DNA of 53,571 nt from positions 1-53,571 of the forward strand of contig NZ_JANQBD010000042.1 in assembly GCF_024722015.1 (NCBI RefSeq). Reading direction: 5' to 3'. The notes under the pieces are model-generated. The model saw only the letters and a list, made by a program, of their open reading frames with translations. It was not told the origin of the DNA and did no database searches. Position numbers and translations under genes: made by a program. The DNA comes from Paenibacillus radicis (ex Xue et al. 2023). Its GTDB lineage: Bacteria; Bacillota; Bacilli; Paenibacillales; NBRC-103111. This document shows positions 34,797 to 42,999 of this stretch, piece by piece (positions within the stretch are counted from its first letter, which is position 1; the number at the start of each line of letters is the position of its first letter).

Positions 34797-34914
34797 AGAG
34801 AGTGGGATTAAGTTAAAAAAGCCAATGTTTTCCGAAAAGGGAAGGGATGCACGCTGTAAGCTTAACCTCAGAAACAAGTTTGCAAGCAAACTGTCCGGCA
34901 CATTCCCTATCTCT
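34797..34914. repeat. Long-hairpin intergenic repeat, copy 2 (divergent)
   Basis: AGAGAgTGGGA (34797-34807) pairs with TCCCtATCTCT (34904-34914). Before the right arm stands GCAAACTGTCCGG, related to CGTAAACTCTCCGG in copy 1 and CGTAAACTTTCCGG in copy 3. The inner part is poorly paired. It occupies most of the purC-purS spacer. Confidence 0.45.
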
Positions 34915-35014
34915 CAACCTGCTTTTTAAAACTTGTTTTATATAAAATAGAAAAAATTACATGTCCAAATCTCACTGCCACCTTACGAATCATGGCTGCT
35001 GTTCCAATTACTAT

Positions 35015-35899
35015 TTATTTCACCAAACGCTCAAGAATGTTTCTGTAACGGCGGGAGGTTTCCTCTACTACTTCAGATGGCAAAGGATCCGGCTCGCTGT
35101 TTTTATCCCAATTGGTACTGGACAGATATGTCCGTACAGGCTCTTTATCCATACCGTCGATCTCAATATCGTAAGCGTAGTTTTCCTTGGCCCAGAAACG
35201 GGAGGAATCAGGAGTGAAAATCTCATCAATCAAAATGATTTCTCCATCAATCAAGCCGAATTCAAACTTCGTATCTGCTAAAATAATGCCGCGCTCCTCA
35301 CAAAATTGACGAGCGAACTCATACAGCATGATGCTTTTTGCTTCCAGCTGCTCCGTCAATTCAGCGCCAACCAGCTCTTTCATCCGCTCGATCGAGATAT
35401 CCTCGTCGTGGCCGACATCGTTTTTCGCTGCTGGCGTGAAGATCGGCTTGGCGAAGCGTTCGTTTTTGCGAAGGCCTTCCGGCAGCTTATGCCCGTTGAC
35501 TTCGCCGGTTTTTTCGTATTGGCGCCATCCGCCGCCAGTAATGTAGCCGCGCACCACGCATTCGATGTCGATGCGCTCAGCCTTTTTCGTGACCATGAAG
35601 CGGTCCTTCATGATCTCGCGGTCTGTTACGATGTCACCCAGCTGGTCAACATCAGTGTGTACCACATGGTTCGGCATCAGATGAGCCGTTTGCTTAAACC
35701 AGAAAGCGCTCAAGCTGTTGAGCACATTGCCTTTATCCGGCACGGCTGGCGACAGCACCCAGTCAAAAGCCGAGATGCGATCCGTTACTGCGATCAAGTA
35801 ATGCTCTCCCAAATCGTACAGCTCGCGAACCTTGCCTTTGTAAAGCAAAGGCGCTGTAACGTAGGCTTCGGCGCTCGATATTGCTTTTGTTGAGACCAT
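35015..35899 (-). CDS. purC: Phosphoribosylaminoimidazole-succinocarboxamide synthase
   Basis: The 294-residue SAICAR synthetase starts at ATG about 10 bases after GGGGAGG. Motifs run LLYKGKVRELYDLGEHYLIAVT, DRISAFDWVL, ECVVRGYITGGGW, RGIILADTKFEFGLIDGEI and LIDEIFTPDSSRFW. It belongs to the longer yeast-like type (about 300 residues) rather than the roughly 240-residue Bacillus form, because of the SAFDWVLSPAVPDKGNVLNS and late WDKNSEPDPLPSEVVEET segments. It joins CAIR and aspartate. It is between purB and purS in the operon. Confidence 0.95.
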   Translation of the reverse strand: MVSTKAISSAEAYVTAPLLYKGKVRELYDLGEHYLIAVTDRISAFDWVLSPAVPDKGNVLNSLSAFWFKQTAHLMPNHVVHTDVDQLGDIVTDREIMKDRFMVTKKAERIDIECVVRGYITGGGWRQYEKTGEVNGHKLPEGLRKNERFAKPIFTPAAKNDVGHDEDISIERMKELVGAELTEQLEAKSIMLYEFARQFCEERGIILADTKFEFGLIDGEIILIDEIFTPDSSRFWAKENYAYDIEIDGMDKEPVRTYLSSTNWDKNSEPDPLPSEVVEETSRRYRNILERLVK

Positions 35900-35924
35900 T
35901 GTCCGTGGTCCTCCCCTGAGATTA

Positions 35925-36086
35925 TGTTTTTCAACCGTGCAAGAAAGCGATCAATGAAAAGTACCTACAGAATCTATTGAAGCTGGGTTACTTTGATTAG
36001 ATTTAATGGTTGTAACACAGCTTCAAAAAGATTCGCGTAAACTTTCCGGTATCTTTTCATTGTCGCCAGCGCACGGTTGAAAAACA
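35925..36086. repeat. Long snap-back hairpin in the purB-purC spacer (copy 3)
   Basis: Perfect 16-bp outer arms TGTTTTTCAACCGTGC (35925-35940) and GCACGGTTGAAAAACA (36071-36086) enclose ATGAAAAGTACC/GGTATCTTTTCAT and GAAGCTGGGTTAC/GTAACACAGCTTC arms. The whole 162 bp can fold back on itself. It carries TTCAAAAAG and CGTAAACTTTCCGG, echoing copy 1. Confidence 0.7.
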
Positions 36087-36116
36087 TATAAATTTTATAT
36101 AAAAAGAAAGAATAAA

Positions 36117-37412
36117 TTAATTCAGACCTAAACGAGTGAAGATAGTGTCTACATGCTTCAAATGCCAGCTAGGATTAAAGCAGTCCTCAATTTCCTCGAG
36201 GCTCAATTGCTCGCGGATGACCGAAGCATTCTCCACGATATCGCGGAAAGAGCGCTGCTCTTCCCAAGCTTGCATCGCACGCGGCTGAACCGTATCATAC
36301 GCTTGCTCGCGGCTAAAGCCCTTGTCGATCAGCTTCGTCATAACGCGACCTGAGAAAGGCACGCCGTAAGTGCTTTGCATGTTGCGCTTCATGTTTTCCG
36401 GGAACACCGTCAAGTTCTTCACAATGTTGCCGAAGCGATTCAGCATATAGTTAAGCAGGATGGTAGCATCCGGCAGGATGATCCGCTCAACGGAGGAGTG
36501 CGAAATATCGCGCTCATGCCATAACGTAACATTCTCATAAGCCGAGATCATGTGGCCACGGATTACACGAGACAAGCCGGAAATGCTCTCGCAGCCGATC
36601 GGGTTACGCTTATGAGGCATCGCCGATGAACCTTTTTGACCTTTGGCAAAAGCTTCTTCCACCTCGCGGAATTCGCTCTTTTGCAGCGCGCGGATTTCCG
36701 TTGCGAACTTGTCCATCGAAGTAGCTATCAAAGCCAGTGTCGCCATATATTCAGCATGACGGTCACGCTGCAATGTTTGAGTCGAGATTGGTGCAGCTTT
36801 TGTGCCTAATTTCTCGCAAACATAAGTTTCAACAAACGGATCAATATTCGCGTACGTACCAACTGCACCGGAAATTTTTCCATACTGCACACCGTCAGCT
36901 GCAAAGCGGAAACGCTCCAGATTACGCTTCATTTCCTCCCACCACAACGCCATTTTCAAACCAAATGTTGTTGGCTCTGCATGGACGCCATGTGTACGAC
37001 CCATCATAGGTGTATCTTTATATTGAACTGCTTTATCCTTCAAAATCTCGATGAAGTTCAGCAGGTCCTTTTCCAAAATTTCATTTGCTTGGCGTAGCAA
37101 ATACCCAAGTGCCGTATCCACCACGTCAGTGGAAGTCAATCCGTAGTGCACCCATTTGCGCTCAGGGCCCACTTTTTCAGAAACTGCACGGGTAAAAGCT
37201 ATAACATCATGACGAGTTTCCTGCTCGATTTCGTAAATACGGTCGATGTCAAAAGCGGCATTCTTGCGCAGCTCCACCACATCTTCTTTAGGAATGACGC
37301 CAAGCTCGGCCCAGGCCTCACAGGAAAGCAATTCAACCTCCAGCCATGCATTGAATTTGTTTTCCTCCGTCCAAATACGCGCCATTTCCGGTCTGCTGTA
37401 ACGATCGATCAT
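36117..37412 (-). CDS. purB: Adenylosuccinate lyase
   Basis: The 431-residue enzyme starts at ATG after GAAGGAGG. It belongs to the fumarase/aspartase superfamily: MIDRYSRPEMARIWTEENKF, HDVIAFTRAVSEKVG, VHYGLTSTDVVDTALG, MGRTHGVHAEPTTFGLKM and the signature loop GQKGSSAMPHKRNP, whose Ser is catalytic. It removes fumarate from SAICAR and from adenylosuccinate, so it serves both the pathway and AMP formation. It is preceded by purK after a GC-rich repeat spacer. Confidence 0.96.
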   Translation of the reverse strand: MIDRYSRPEMARIWTEENKFNAWLEVELLSCEAWAELGVIPKEDVVELRKNAAFDIDRIYEIEQETRHDVIAFTRAVSEKVGPERKWVHYGLTSTDVVDTALGYLLRQANEILEKDLLNFIEILKDKAVQYKDTPMMGRTHGVHAEPTTFGLKMALWWEEMKRNLERFRFAADGVQYGKISGAVGTYANIDPFVETYVCEKLGTKAAPISTQTLQRDRHAEYMATLALIATSMDKFATEIRALQKSEFREVEEAFAKGQKGSSAMPHKRNPIGCESISGLSRVIRGHMISAYENVTLWHERDISHSSVERIILPDATILLNYMLNRFGNIVKNLTVFPENMKRNMQSTYGVPFSGRVMTKLIDKGFSREQAYDTVQPRAMQAWEEQRSFRDIVENASVIREQLSLEEIEDCFNPSWHLKHVDTIFTRLGLN

Positions 37413-37749
37413 TGATTAAATCCTCCTTCTATATTCTACCCACCCAAGCCTTTCCTTATAGGCTTGTCGGTGGTTCACCGTTCATGCTTTTGGGTCTCTT
37501 ATGGAACAAGTTTCACTATAGCACTTCTAAGTATCTCTAACTGCCCTCGCCCTCCCGCATGTAAGCGTGGAGAGGCTCGCTCCGCGAAGCCAGAGCAGCC
37601 TCGACAAACGCGCTCCCACCACCAAAGCCCCTTTGAAGCATCAAGCCAATCTCCTTCCCCCCAGCCTGGCGGGTGTCCAGAGGGCGGCAGCCCTTTGGAG
37701 CCCTCCCGGCGGGGAGGGTTTGGGTGGGGGCTACTGGTTTGGGTGGGGG
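37413..37749. other. GC-rich spacer between purK and purB
   Basis: About 337 bases without a gene. It is notably G/C-richer than its surroundings, with GGCGGCAGCCC and CCCTCCCGGCGGGGAGGG palindromes and two adjacent copies of GGTTTGGGTGGGGGCTAC (37720-37754). The purK stop lies inside the second copy. It looks like an inserted intergenic repeat; frames across it are low-complexity. Confidence 0.55.
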
Positions 37750-38931
37750 CTACCTCCATATGTTTGAAGCCTCTATCCATTGCAGTGCTTCATCGACTGA
37801 AGCCGCTAATACGTTCACATGCCCCATCTTGCGGTTGTGCTTAGCCTCATGCTTGCCGTACAAATGAACTTTAGCGGTTTCACCACCAGCTTGCTGCTCG
37901 GATTCAGGCTGCACAATCCAATCCAGCAAAGGCTCGACATGCTGTCCCAGCACATTGCCCATTACAACCGGCGTCAGCAGCTCTGTTGAACCCAGAGGCA
38001 GATTGCAGATCGCTCGCACATGCTGCTCGAACTGCGATGTTTTGCAGGCCTCCATCGTGTAGTGACCTGAATTGTGCGGCCGCGGGGCCAGCTCGTTAAC
38101 GAACAGCTCACCTTCCCGGGTCAAAAACAGCTCAACAGCAATCAGCCCTATCACACCCATCGATTCGGCAATTTGCACCGCCAGTCGCTCTGCTTCCTGC
38201 TGAATATGCTCTGATGTTCGGGCAGGAACTATAGATAGATGCAAAATATTATTTACATGTATATTTTCCGCTGCCGGGAAAGCTTTCACTTCACCTCGCG
38301 GACTTCTAGCCGCAATAACTGAGAGCTCCTTCTCGAAGTGGATGAACTGTTCCAAGACAAGCTCCGTCTTAGCACGGCTCAACGTTTCGTAAGCTTCCTC
38401 CACTTCATCAAGCGAGCGGATAACCCACTGCCCTTTGCCGTCATAACCGCCGGTTGCGGTCTTCAGCACACATGGCGTGCCGAAGCGTATCACCGCGTCT
38501 CGCAGCTCAGATGCGCTGCTGATTTCCGCATACGGCGCTACCTTCACGCCAGCGGCTTCAATAGCACGCTTCTCGCGCAGACGATGCTGCGTCGTGTACA
38601 GCAGCCTGCTGCCCTGTGGCACATAAGACTCTGCCATCAGCAGCTCTGTAACATCGGCGTCGACATTTTCGAACTCGTACGTGATGACGTCCGACTCCTC
38701 TGCGAGTGCCCGTGCTGCCTCCACATCGTGGTAAGCCGCCGTAATTTGCCGGTCAGCCACTTGGCCGCACGGCGCATCCGGCGTCGGGTCCAGTGTGACG
38801 AAGCGATAGCCCATCGCCCGACCTGACAAGGCAAGCATCCGACCTAGCTGGCCGCCGCCCAGAACACCGATGGTGCTACCTGGACGAATCACCTTTGCCG
38901 CATCCAAACTGCCACTCCGCTTGTCACTCAT
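37750..38931 (-). CDS. purK: N5-carboxyaminoimidazole ribonucleotide synthase
   Basis: The 393-residue ATP-grasp enzyme has STIGVLGGGQLGRMLALSGRAMG at the N-terminus, CVLKTATGGYDGKGQWVI (ATP lid), EELAPRPHNSGHYTMEAC and QFEQHVRAICNLPLG. It carboxylates AIR with ATP and bicarbonate to N5-CAIR, the substrate of PurE. Its ATG overlaps the purE stop (ATGA). The C-terminal KMGHVNVLAAS is typical. The final codons run into a GC-rich repeat. Confidence 0.95.
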   Translation of the reverse strand: MSDKRSGSLDAAKVIRPGSTIGVLGGGQLGRMLALSGRAMGYRFVTLDPTPDAPCGQVADRQITAAYHDVEAARALAEESDVITYEFENVDADVTELLMAESYVPQGSRLLYTTQHRLREKRAIEAAGVKVAPYAEISSASELRDAVIRFGTPCVLKTATGGYDGKGQWVIRSLDEVEEAYETLSRAKTELVLEQFIHFEKELSVIAARSPRGEVKAFPAAENIHVNNILHLSIVPARTSEHIQQEAERLAVQIAESMGVIGLIAVELFLTREGELFVNELAPRPHNSGHYTMEACKTSQFEQHVRAICNLPLGSTELLTPVVMGNVLGQHVEPLLDWIVQPESEQQAGGETAKVHLYGKHEAKHNRKMGHVNVLAASVDEALQWIEASNIWR

Positions 38932-39413
38932 TCCAGCACGCTGCTTTCGATTACCGCTTGACGAGTGCGCTCGCGGCGATCACGTACCTTTTCCTGCAAA
39001 GCAGGGTCGAAAGCCCCGATGATTTGTGCCGCCAACAAACCTGCGTTGGTTGCCCCAGCATGGCCTATCGCTACAGTAGCTACCGGAATGCCTCCCGGCA
39101 TCTGCACAATGGACAAGAGCGAGTCCAGACCGTTGAGTGTGGACGTTTTGACAGGAACACCAATAACCGGCAGCTCCGTTTTCGCGGCAACCATACCGGG
39201 TAGATGAGCGGCTCCGCCCGCTCCAGCGATAATGACCTTTAATCCTCGTTCAGCCGCCGATGCCGCATAATCAAACATCAGATCAGGCGTGCGGTGGGCT
39301 GAGACAACCTTTTTCTCATAAGGAACCCCTAACTCTTCCAACATGTCGCAAGCATGCTTCATGGTCTCCCAATCCGACTTGCTTCCCATAATGACTCCTA
39401 CAAGAACAGACAT
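38928..39413 (-). CDS. purE: N5-carboxyaminoimidazole ribonucleotide mutase
   Basis: The 161-residue class I PurE has VGVIMGSKSDWETMKHACDM, the catalytic KVVSAHRTPDLMFDYA (SAHR), VIIAGAGGAAHLPGM and PGGIPVATVAIG. It moves the carboxylate of N5-CAIR to give CAIR. GGAGGT precedes the ATG by 6 bases. It is the first gene of the pur operon and follows a leader of about 320 nt that contains a purine riboswitch. Confidence 0.96.
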   Translation of the reverse strand: MSVLVGVIMGSKSDWETMKHACDMLEELGVPYEKKVVSAHRTPDLMFDYAASAAERGLKVIIAGAGGAAHLPGMVAAKTELPVIGVPVKTSTLNGLDSLLSIVQMPGGIPVATVAIGHAGATNAGLLAAQIIGAFDPALQEKVRDRRERTRQAVIESSVLE

Positions 39414-39436
39414 TTCGAACCTCCATGGTTTGCACT

Positions 39437-39480
39437 ATATAAAAAAACAAAAACGCCCGGCAAATAGAACGCCTAACACA
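39437..39480 (-). terminator. T-rich terminator-like end of the purE leader
   Basis: On the minus strand TTAGGCGTTCTATTTGCCGGGCG is followed by TTTTTGTTTTTTT just before the purE ribosome binding site. The T-tract is typical of a riboswitch-controlled terminator, but a good stem could not be traced by eye, so the pairing partner is unresolved. Confidence 0.35.
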
Positions 39481-39627
39481 AGATGTCGTTTGTAAGGTAT
39501 TACCTAAATTCTTCCCCTTCAACAAAATCGACAATCCCTATAAGCAGCCTATCAACAGGACGACAAGAATAAACTCAAGCGCAAGCTAAGGCCTAGCACC
39601 ATTGTGCTGACCTTTCCGTTTACGCTA

Positions 39628-39694
39628 CTCGTAGTCCAAAAATTAAAGGTTTCTGGGTAGATACTTACGGGCCATATCCCCGACATTATACGAG
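39628..39694 (-). ncRNA. Purine (guanine-class) riboswitch aptamer
   Basis: On the minus strand the 67-nt aptamer runs from CTCGTATAATGTC through GGATATGGCCCGTAAGTATCTACC to GGACTACGAG. P1 is CTCGTA/TACGAG, the conserved core TATAAT...GATATGG...TTTCTACC-like is present, and loops L2/L3 are of normal length. The specificity base before the closing P1 strand is C (GACTACG), which pairs with guanine or hypoxanthine rather than adenine. Ligand binding is expected to reduce pur operon expression. Confidence 0.93.
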
Positions 39695-39742
39695 ACGCAT
39701 CGACATTTTTAGCTAAAAAAAACAGTTAACTTTTACGTTTTT

Positions 39743-39772
39743 AGTTTACCAGTGATCAAAGGCTCATGTCAA
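39743..39772 (-). promoter_or_regulatory. pur operon promoter
   Basis: On the minus strand TTGACA (39767-39772) is a perfect -35 and TAAACT (39743-39748) a 4/6 -10 at 18-bp spacing. Transcription would begin near 39736, about 40 nt before the riboswitch aptamer. Confidence 0.7.
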
Positions 39773-39778
39773 CCTAAA

Positions 39779-39821
39779 AAGACGAACGATATGTGAAATC
39801 CCACGTTAAAAGGTTCGCATT
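39779..39821. promoter_or_regulatory. Paired PurBoxes (PurR operator)
   Basis: Two inverted CGAAC cores, at 39783-39787 (plus strand) and 39813-39817 (minus strand), have A/T-rich flanks matching about 10-11 of 13 positions of AWWWCCGAACWWT. The core distance of 30 bp equals the B. subtilis arrangement of two 13-mers with a spacer of about 17 bp. They lie just upstream of the -35, where PurR represses. Confidence 0.65.
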
Positions 39822-39851
39822 TCATCTAAATCAAAGGTCATATTCCTTCCA

Positions 39852-40523
39852 CTAGCTTCCATTTTGTTTCAATTTAATAAGTATCTCATAGATTGCACGA
39901 ATTTCTTCTTCCGTTAAATTCCCTGCTGACAGCTCTTCTGCTGTATATTCCAGCCATTTTTCAACCATTTGCAGCCCTTTTTCAAGAAAAATCTCATTGT
40001 CCGGGTCATCCTCCAGCAGAAAAAACAGCATATCCTCCGCTTTTGCCAACTGCCCGTTCTCCGAATGATAAAACATCAATAGCTCCGTAATCCGTGACGA
40101 CGTCCGATAATGCTGTACCTTCGGCAATAATTCATCCATTCTTTCCTTAATATCCGACTTGTAATCCAGCGCCTCTGGAAGTTGGTTTATTTCGAGCAGC
40201 AGCTCCAAAGACTTCAACCGACATCCCCAGCCATCCGCTTCCTGACCGTTTTCGAGCAGTACTTCACTTTCTGCCTTCAGCATATCGCTAAGAAGCAGCC
40301 CTTTTCCCGTATCAAAGTATCCTTGCGAGGACAGCAAAGAAATCAAATCTTTGGCAGATAAAGCTCTCACCAGCTTCGAATTAAGCCCCAACAGCTGTTT
40401 CATCGCTTGTGCCAACAGCTCCAACGCCTCGGTAAACCGCTGATTCCGCCGCTGAAAAATAACCTTGCCCAGCACCACACTGAATTGTTCGATCATTCGC
40501 AGCAGATAGTCTCTTTGGTACAT
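39852..40523 (-). CDS. DUF6483-type protein of unknown function
   Basis: The 223-residue, all-helical, soluble protein begins MYQRDYLLRMIEQFSVVLGK, the hallmark N-terminus of the DUF6483 family in Bacillales. The rest consists of paired helices resembling TPR units (RFTEALELLAQAMKQLLG, LPEALDYKSDIKERM, GQLAKAEDMLFFLLEDDPDN). No catalytic motif is visible. A scaffold role is possible but unproven. It is upstream of the pur promoter on the same strand and downstream of the SLH gene terminator, so it is probably a single-gene unit. Confidence 0.65.
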   Translation of the reverse strand: MYQRDYLLRMIEQFSVVLGKVIFQRRNQRFTEALELLAQAMKQLLGLNSKLVRALSAKDLISLLSSQGYFDTGKGLLLSDMLKAESEVLLENGQEADGWGCRLKSLELLLEINQLPEALDYKSDIKERMDELLPKVQHYRTSSRITELLMFYHSENGQLAKAEDMLFFLLEDDPDNEIFLEKGLQMVEKWLEYTAEELSAGNLTEEEIRAIYEILIKLKQNGS

Positions 40524-40550
40524 CCCGGTTCCCCCTCCGTAATGAAAAAT

Positions 40551-40590
40551 GATTAGGCAGTTTTGGGCTATACACCTGAACCACCTAATC
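40551..40590 (-). terminator. Intrinsic terminator of the SLH protein gene
   Basis: On the minus strand GATTAGG pairs with CCTAATC, with GTTCAGGTG/CAAAACTG partly extending the stem, and ATTTTTCATT follows. It lies 30 bases after the SLH gene stop. Confidence 0.65.
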
Positions 40591-40619
40591 TATTTTTTGT
40601 ATATAGTAACCTAGCTCAA

Positions 40620-42899
40620 TTAACGATTCATAAAATCCGCTAGCTGAAGCATTCTTCTTATCATCACTGCAGCCTGGGCACGTGTTACATTACCATTCGG
40701 AACAAAACGAGAAGCGTCGCTACCATTCATAAGTCCCGTATTCACAGCTTGCGCTGCCGCCTCTTTTGACCATTCTTGAATGAATGCTTTGTCTACAAAA
40801 ATGTTAAGTACTTCTTCTGAAACCTCTGACTTGGTTGTTTGGGTTCCTGTAAATTTCAACGCCCTCATGATCAGAACCGCCATCTGTTCGCGTGTTACCG
40901 GATCATCTGGTTTCATCATTCCGTCTTCATAGCCTTGAATAAGTCCAGCATTAGCAGCAGCTGTAAAGTAAGGTGCATACCACTCCCAATCGGGTACGTC
41001 CTTCCAAATTGATTTTACTGACTTCGTCCCAGACTCCAAACCAAGGGATTTAACCAACAGCGCTGCCAGTTGGGATCTGGTCAAGGCCCCTTCCGGTACA
41101 AATTGTTTCTCCTTGATTCCCTGGATCACCATTTTTTTAGAAAGCTGCTCAATATCCGCTTTGGCCCAGTGTCCACTTATATCATTATACAATGTCTGGG
41201 TATAACCAATCGCATATGTACCGTTTCCCGGCCTTTTAATCTTTACGACAGACTTGTCCTCTACAGTTGAAAAAACAGAGGGAACAAAAGTCAATTCCCT
41301 TTTATCAGGATTATAAAGCAGCGCTGTCGCAACTTTGCCGTCAACCGCCTGCGGAATAGCAGCTGTACTTGTTATGTAGTTACCGCCAAAATCATTTACT
41401 TCCAGCTTTCTTCCGCCTGCCCCGGCCTCCACTTTGAACTCAACAATTGGACCGAGCAAAGTAATGTTATTCCTTTTCGCATCACTCCGAATCCTCTCGT
41501 AGGAAGCTCCCTCCAGCTGATTGATCCCTATATGGATTTCCATTTGTTTTAAATCCGTTCCCAAACCGAAAGACAACGCAGCTATATTCAAGGCACGCAA
41601 CGGCATATCATAGCTATACTCTTTAAAAATTAGGGATATGACAGCTTCTGAAGACGTATTCTCAGCTAAGTCCGCTGCTGACATCACAACCTTCGCTCTT
41701 GAGGATAAGTTATCAACGCAAACCAAAATGCGCTGCTCGTTCTTTGTTTTATTTGGGAGCGATTGCAGTGCCTTCTTAAGAGCTTCGGAATCCAAAACCG
41801 CCTGAACCTCGGATACCCCATCTAGTATATTAAGAACGGTTTGTGCAGATACCTTCAGACCTTTTTCCTGAACAGGCACGCAATCCGGTGCCGGAACTAT
41901 GCCTCCACCCCCACCTCTTCCTCCGGAGGATGTATTCGGAGAACTGACCGCCGGGCTTGCGGGTTTGAAGACCAGGTTATCGAAAAAGATAATATTACTG
42001 GGATCATACATGATCTCAGAATAATTACCAACACGATACGTAAAAACTGAACCGATAGTTAGCCTACCTGAATAAGTTCCATTAGCAGGGACCCTGATTT
42101 CATTTCCTTCTGCTAAGGGTGACATCTTCAATATATAGGTATGGCCTTGAATAAACGGAGCCGCCGCTTCCACATTTATTGTATTCTTAGATGAGTCCAT
42201 TACGTAAATAGCAGGTTTATTCAGACTGCTCAAAGCAATATCCGTTCCCGTAGTTGTATCTGTAATCACGAAATCGGTTAAGGAGAGCTTAGTATAATCG
42301 ATATTGGTAGCATAGGGTAGAGCATTTTCTAGATTCGGAAAGCTGAGCTCCACTGCATTCGCATCACTATTCACTGGAGTAAAGGCGACAAGCGCCTTAT
42401 TTGCCTGAATATATGAGGACGCGGCGATAGTGGTAAGGTATTGATTACCTTGGATTCGATAAAGACTCAGCCGTGGTGGATTATTATTTCCTGAGAAACG
42501 AGTATGATCTCCTTCCTCAGTCTTAGTAAAAAAAATAGCATCTTGCCCATCAGTAACGGAAACCGTATCCGGAATCTTATTCTCCTCATAATCGACTAAA
42601 TTAAAAACTACATTATAATATCCCCGATTATCGTCATCATACAGGGAAGGGCTGCTTGGAACTTTAACACCATAGGTATTATAAGTGACTGTCGTAACTT
42701 CGGAGCCTTTAGTGAAAGTGACAGTGGCTTTCTGTGGATCCTGTACATAGACATAACCGTGGAGCTTGCCGCGCCACTCTTCACCGAACAAAAATCGACC
42801 CGGCATGGCAAAAGTCAATACAGGAATAAGCAGTTGAACAACCATTACCGCAATTAGGCTAAAAATGAACTTACGTCTTATTTTGCTCCGATACTTCAT
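40620..42899 (-). CDS. S-layer homology (SLH) domain surface protein
   Basis: The start at the ATG 9 bases after AGAGGTGG gives 759 residues. A basic N-terminus (KYRSKIRRK) and a hydrophobic segment form a signal peptide. A beta-rich N-terminal region (about 45-320) and a G-rich hinge (SSGGRGGGGG, about 325-336) follow. A middle domain ends in YAIGYTQTLYNDISGHW, and three SLH repeats occupy the last 180 residues: DISGHWAKADIEQL, VPDWEWYAPYFTAAANAGL and FIQEWSKEAAAQAVNTGL, each with a TR-x-Q-A-A-like end. SLH repeats bind pyruvylated wall polymer. The ligand or enzyme activity of the N-terminal half is not recognised. Confidence 0.88.
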   Translation of the reverse strand: MKYRSKIRRKFIFSLIAVMVVQLLIPVLTFAMPGRFLFGEEWRGKLHGYVYVQDPQKATVTFTKGSEVTTVTYNTYGVKVPSSPSLYDDDNRGYYNVVFNLVDYEENKIPDTVSVTDGQDAIFFTKTEEGDHTRFSGNNNPPRLSLYRIQGNQYLTTIAASSYIQANKALVAFTPVNSDANAVELSFPNLENALPYATNIDYTKLSLTDFVITDTTTGTDIALSSLNKPAIYVMDSSKNTINVEAAAPFIQGHTYILKMSPLAEGNEIRVPANGTYSGRLTIGSVFTYRVGNYSEIMYDPSNIIFFDNLVFKPASPAVSSPNTSSGGRGGGGGIVPAPDCVPVQEKGLKVSAQTVLNILDGVSEVQAVLDSEALKKALQSLPNKTKNEQRILVCVDNLSSRAKVVMSAADLAENTSSEAVISLIFKEYSYDMPLRALNIAALSFGLGTDLKQMEIHIGINQLEGASYERIRSDAKRNNITLLGPIVEFKVEAGAGGRKLEVNDFGGNYITSTAAIPQAVDGKVATALLYNPDKRELTFVPSVFSTVEDKSVVKIKRPGNGTYAIGYTQTLYNDISGHWAKADIEQLSKKMVIQGIKEKQFVPEGALTRSQLAALLVKSLGLESGTKSVKSIWKDVPDWEWYAPYFTAAANAGLIQGYEDGMMKPDDPVTREQMAVLIMRALKFTGTQTTKSEVSEEVLNIFVDKAFIQEWSKEAAAQAVNTGLMNGSDASRFVPNGNVTRAQAAVMIRRMLQLADFMNR

Positions 42900-42999
42900 G
42901 AATTGATTCCACCTCTGCCACATTTTGAAAATACCGATTCATTGTATCACACAATTTATGGGTTTAAATGAACTTTTTATCATATTTTGTCTTATTTTA

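Noticed and set aside
37499..37780. ORFs in the GC-rich purK-purB spacer
   Set aside because: Low-complexity G/P-rich products from direct repeats and no ribosome binding sites.
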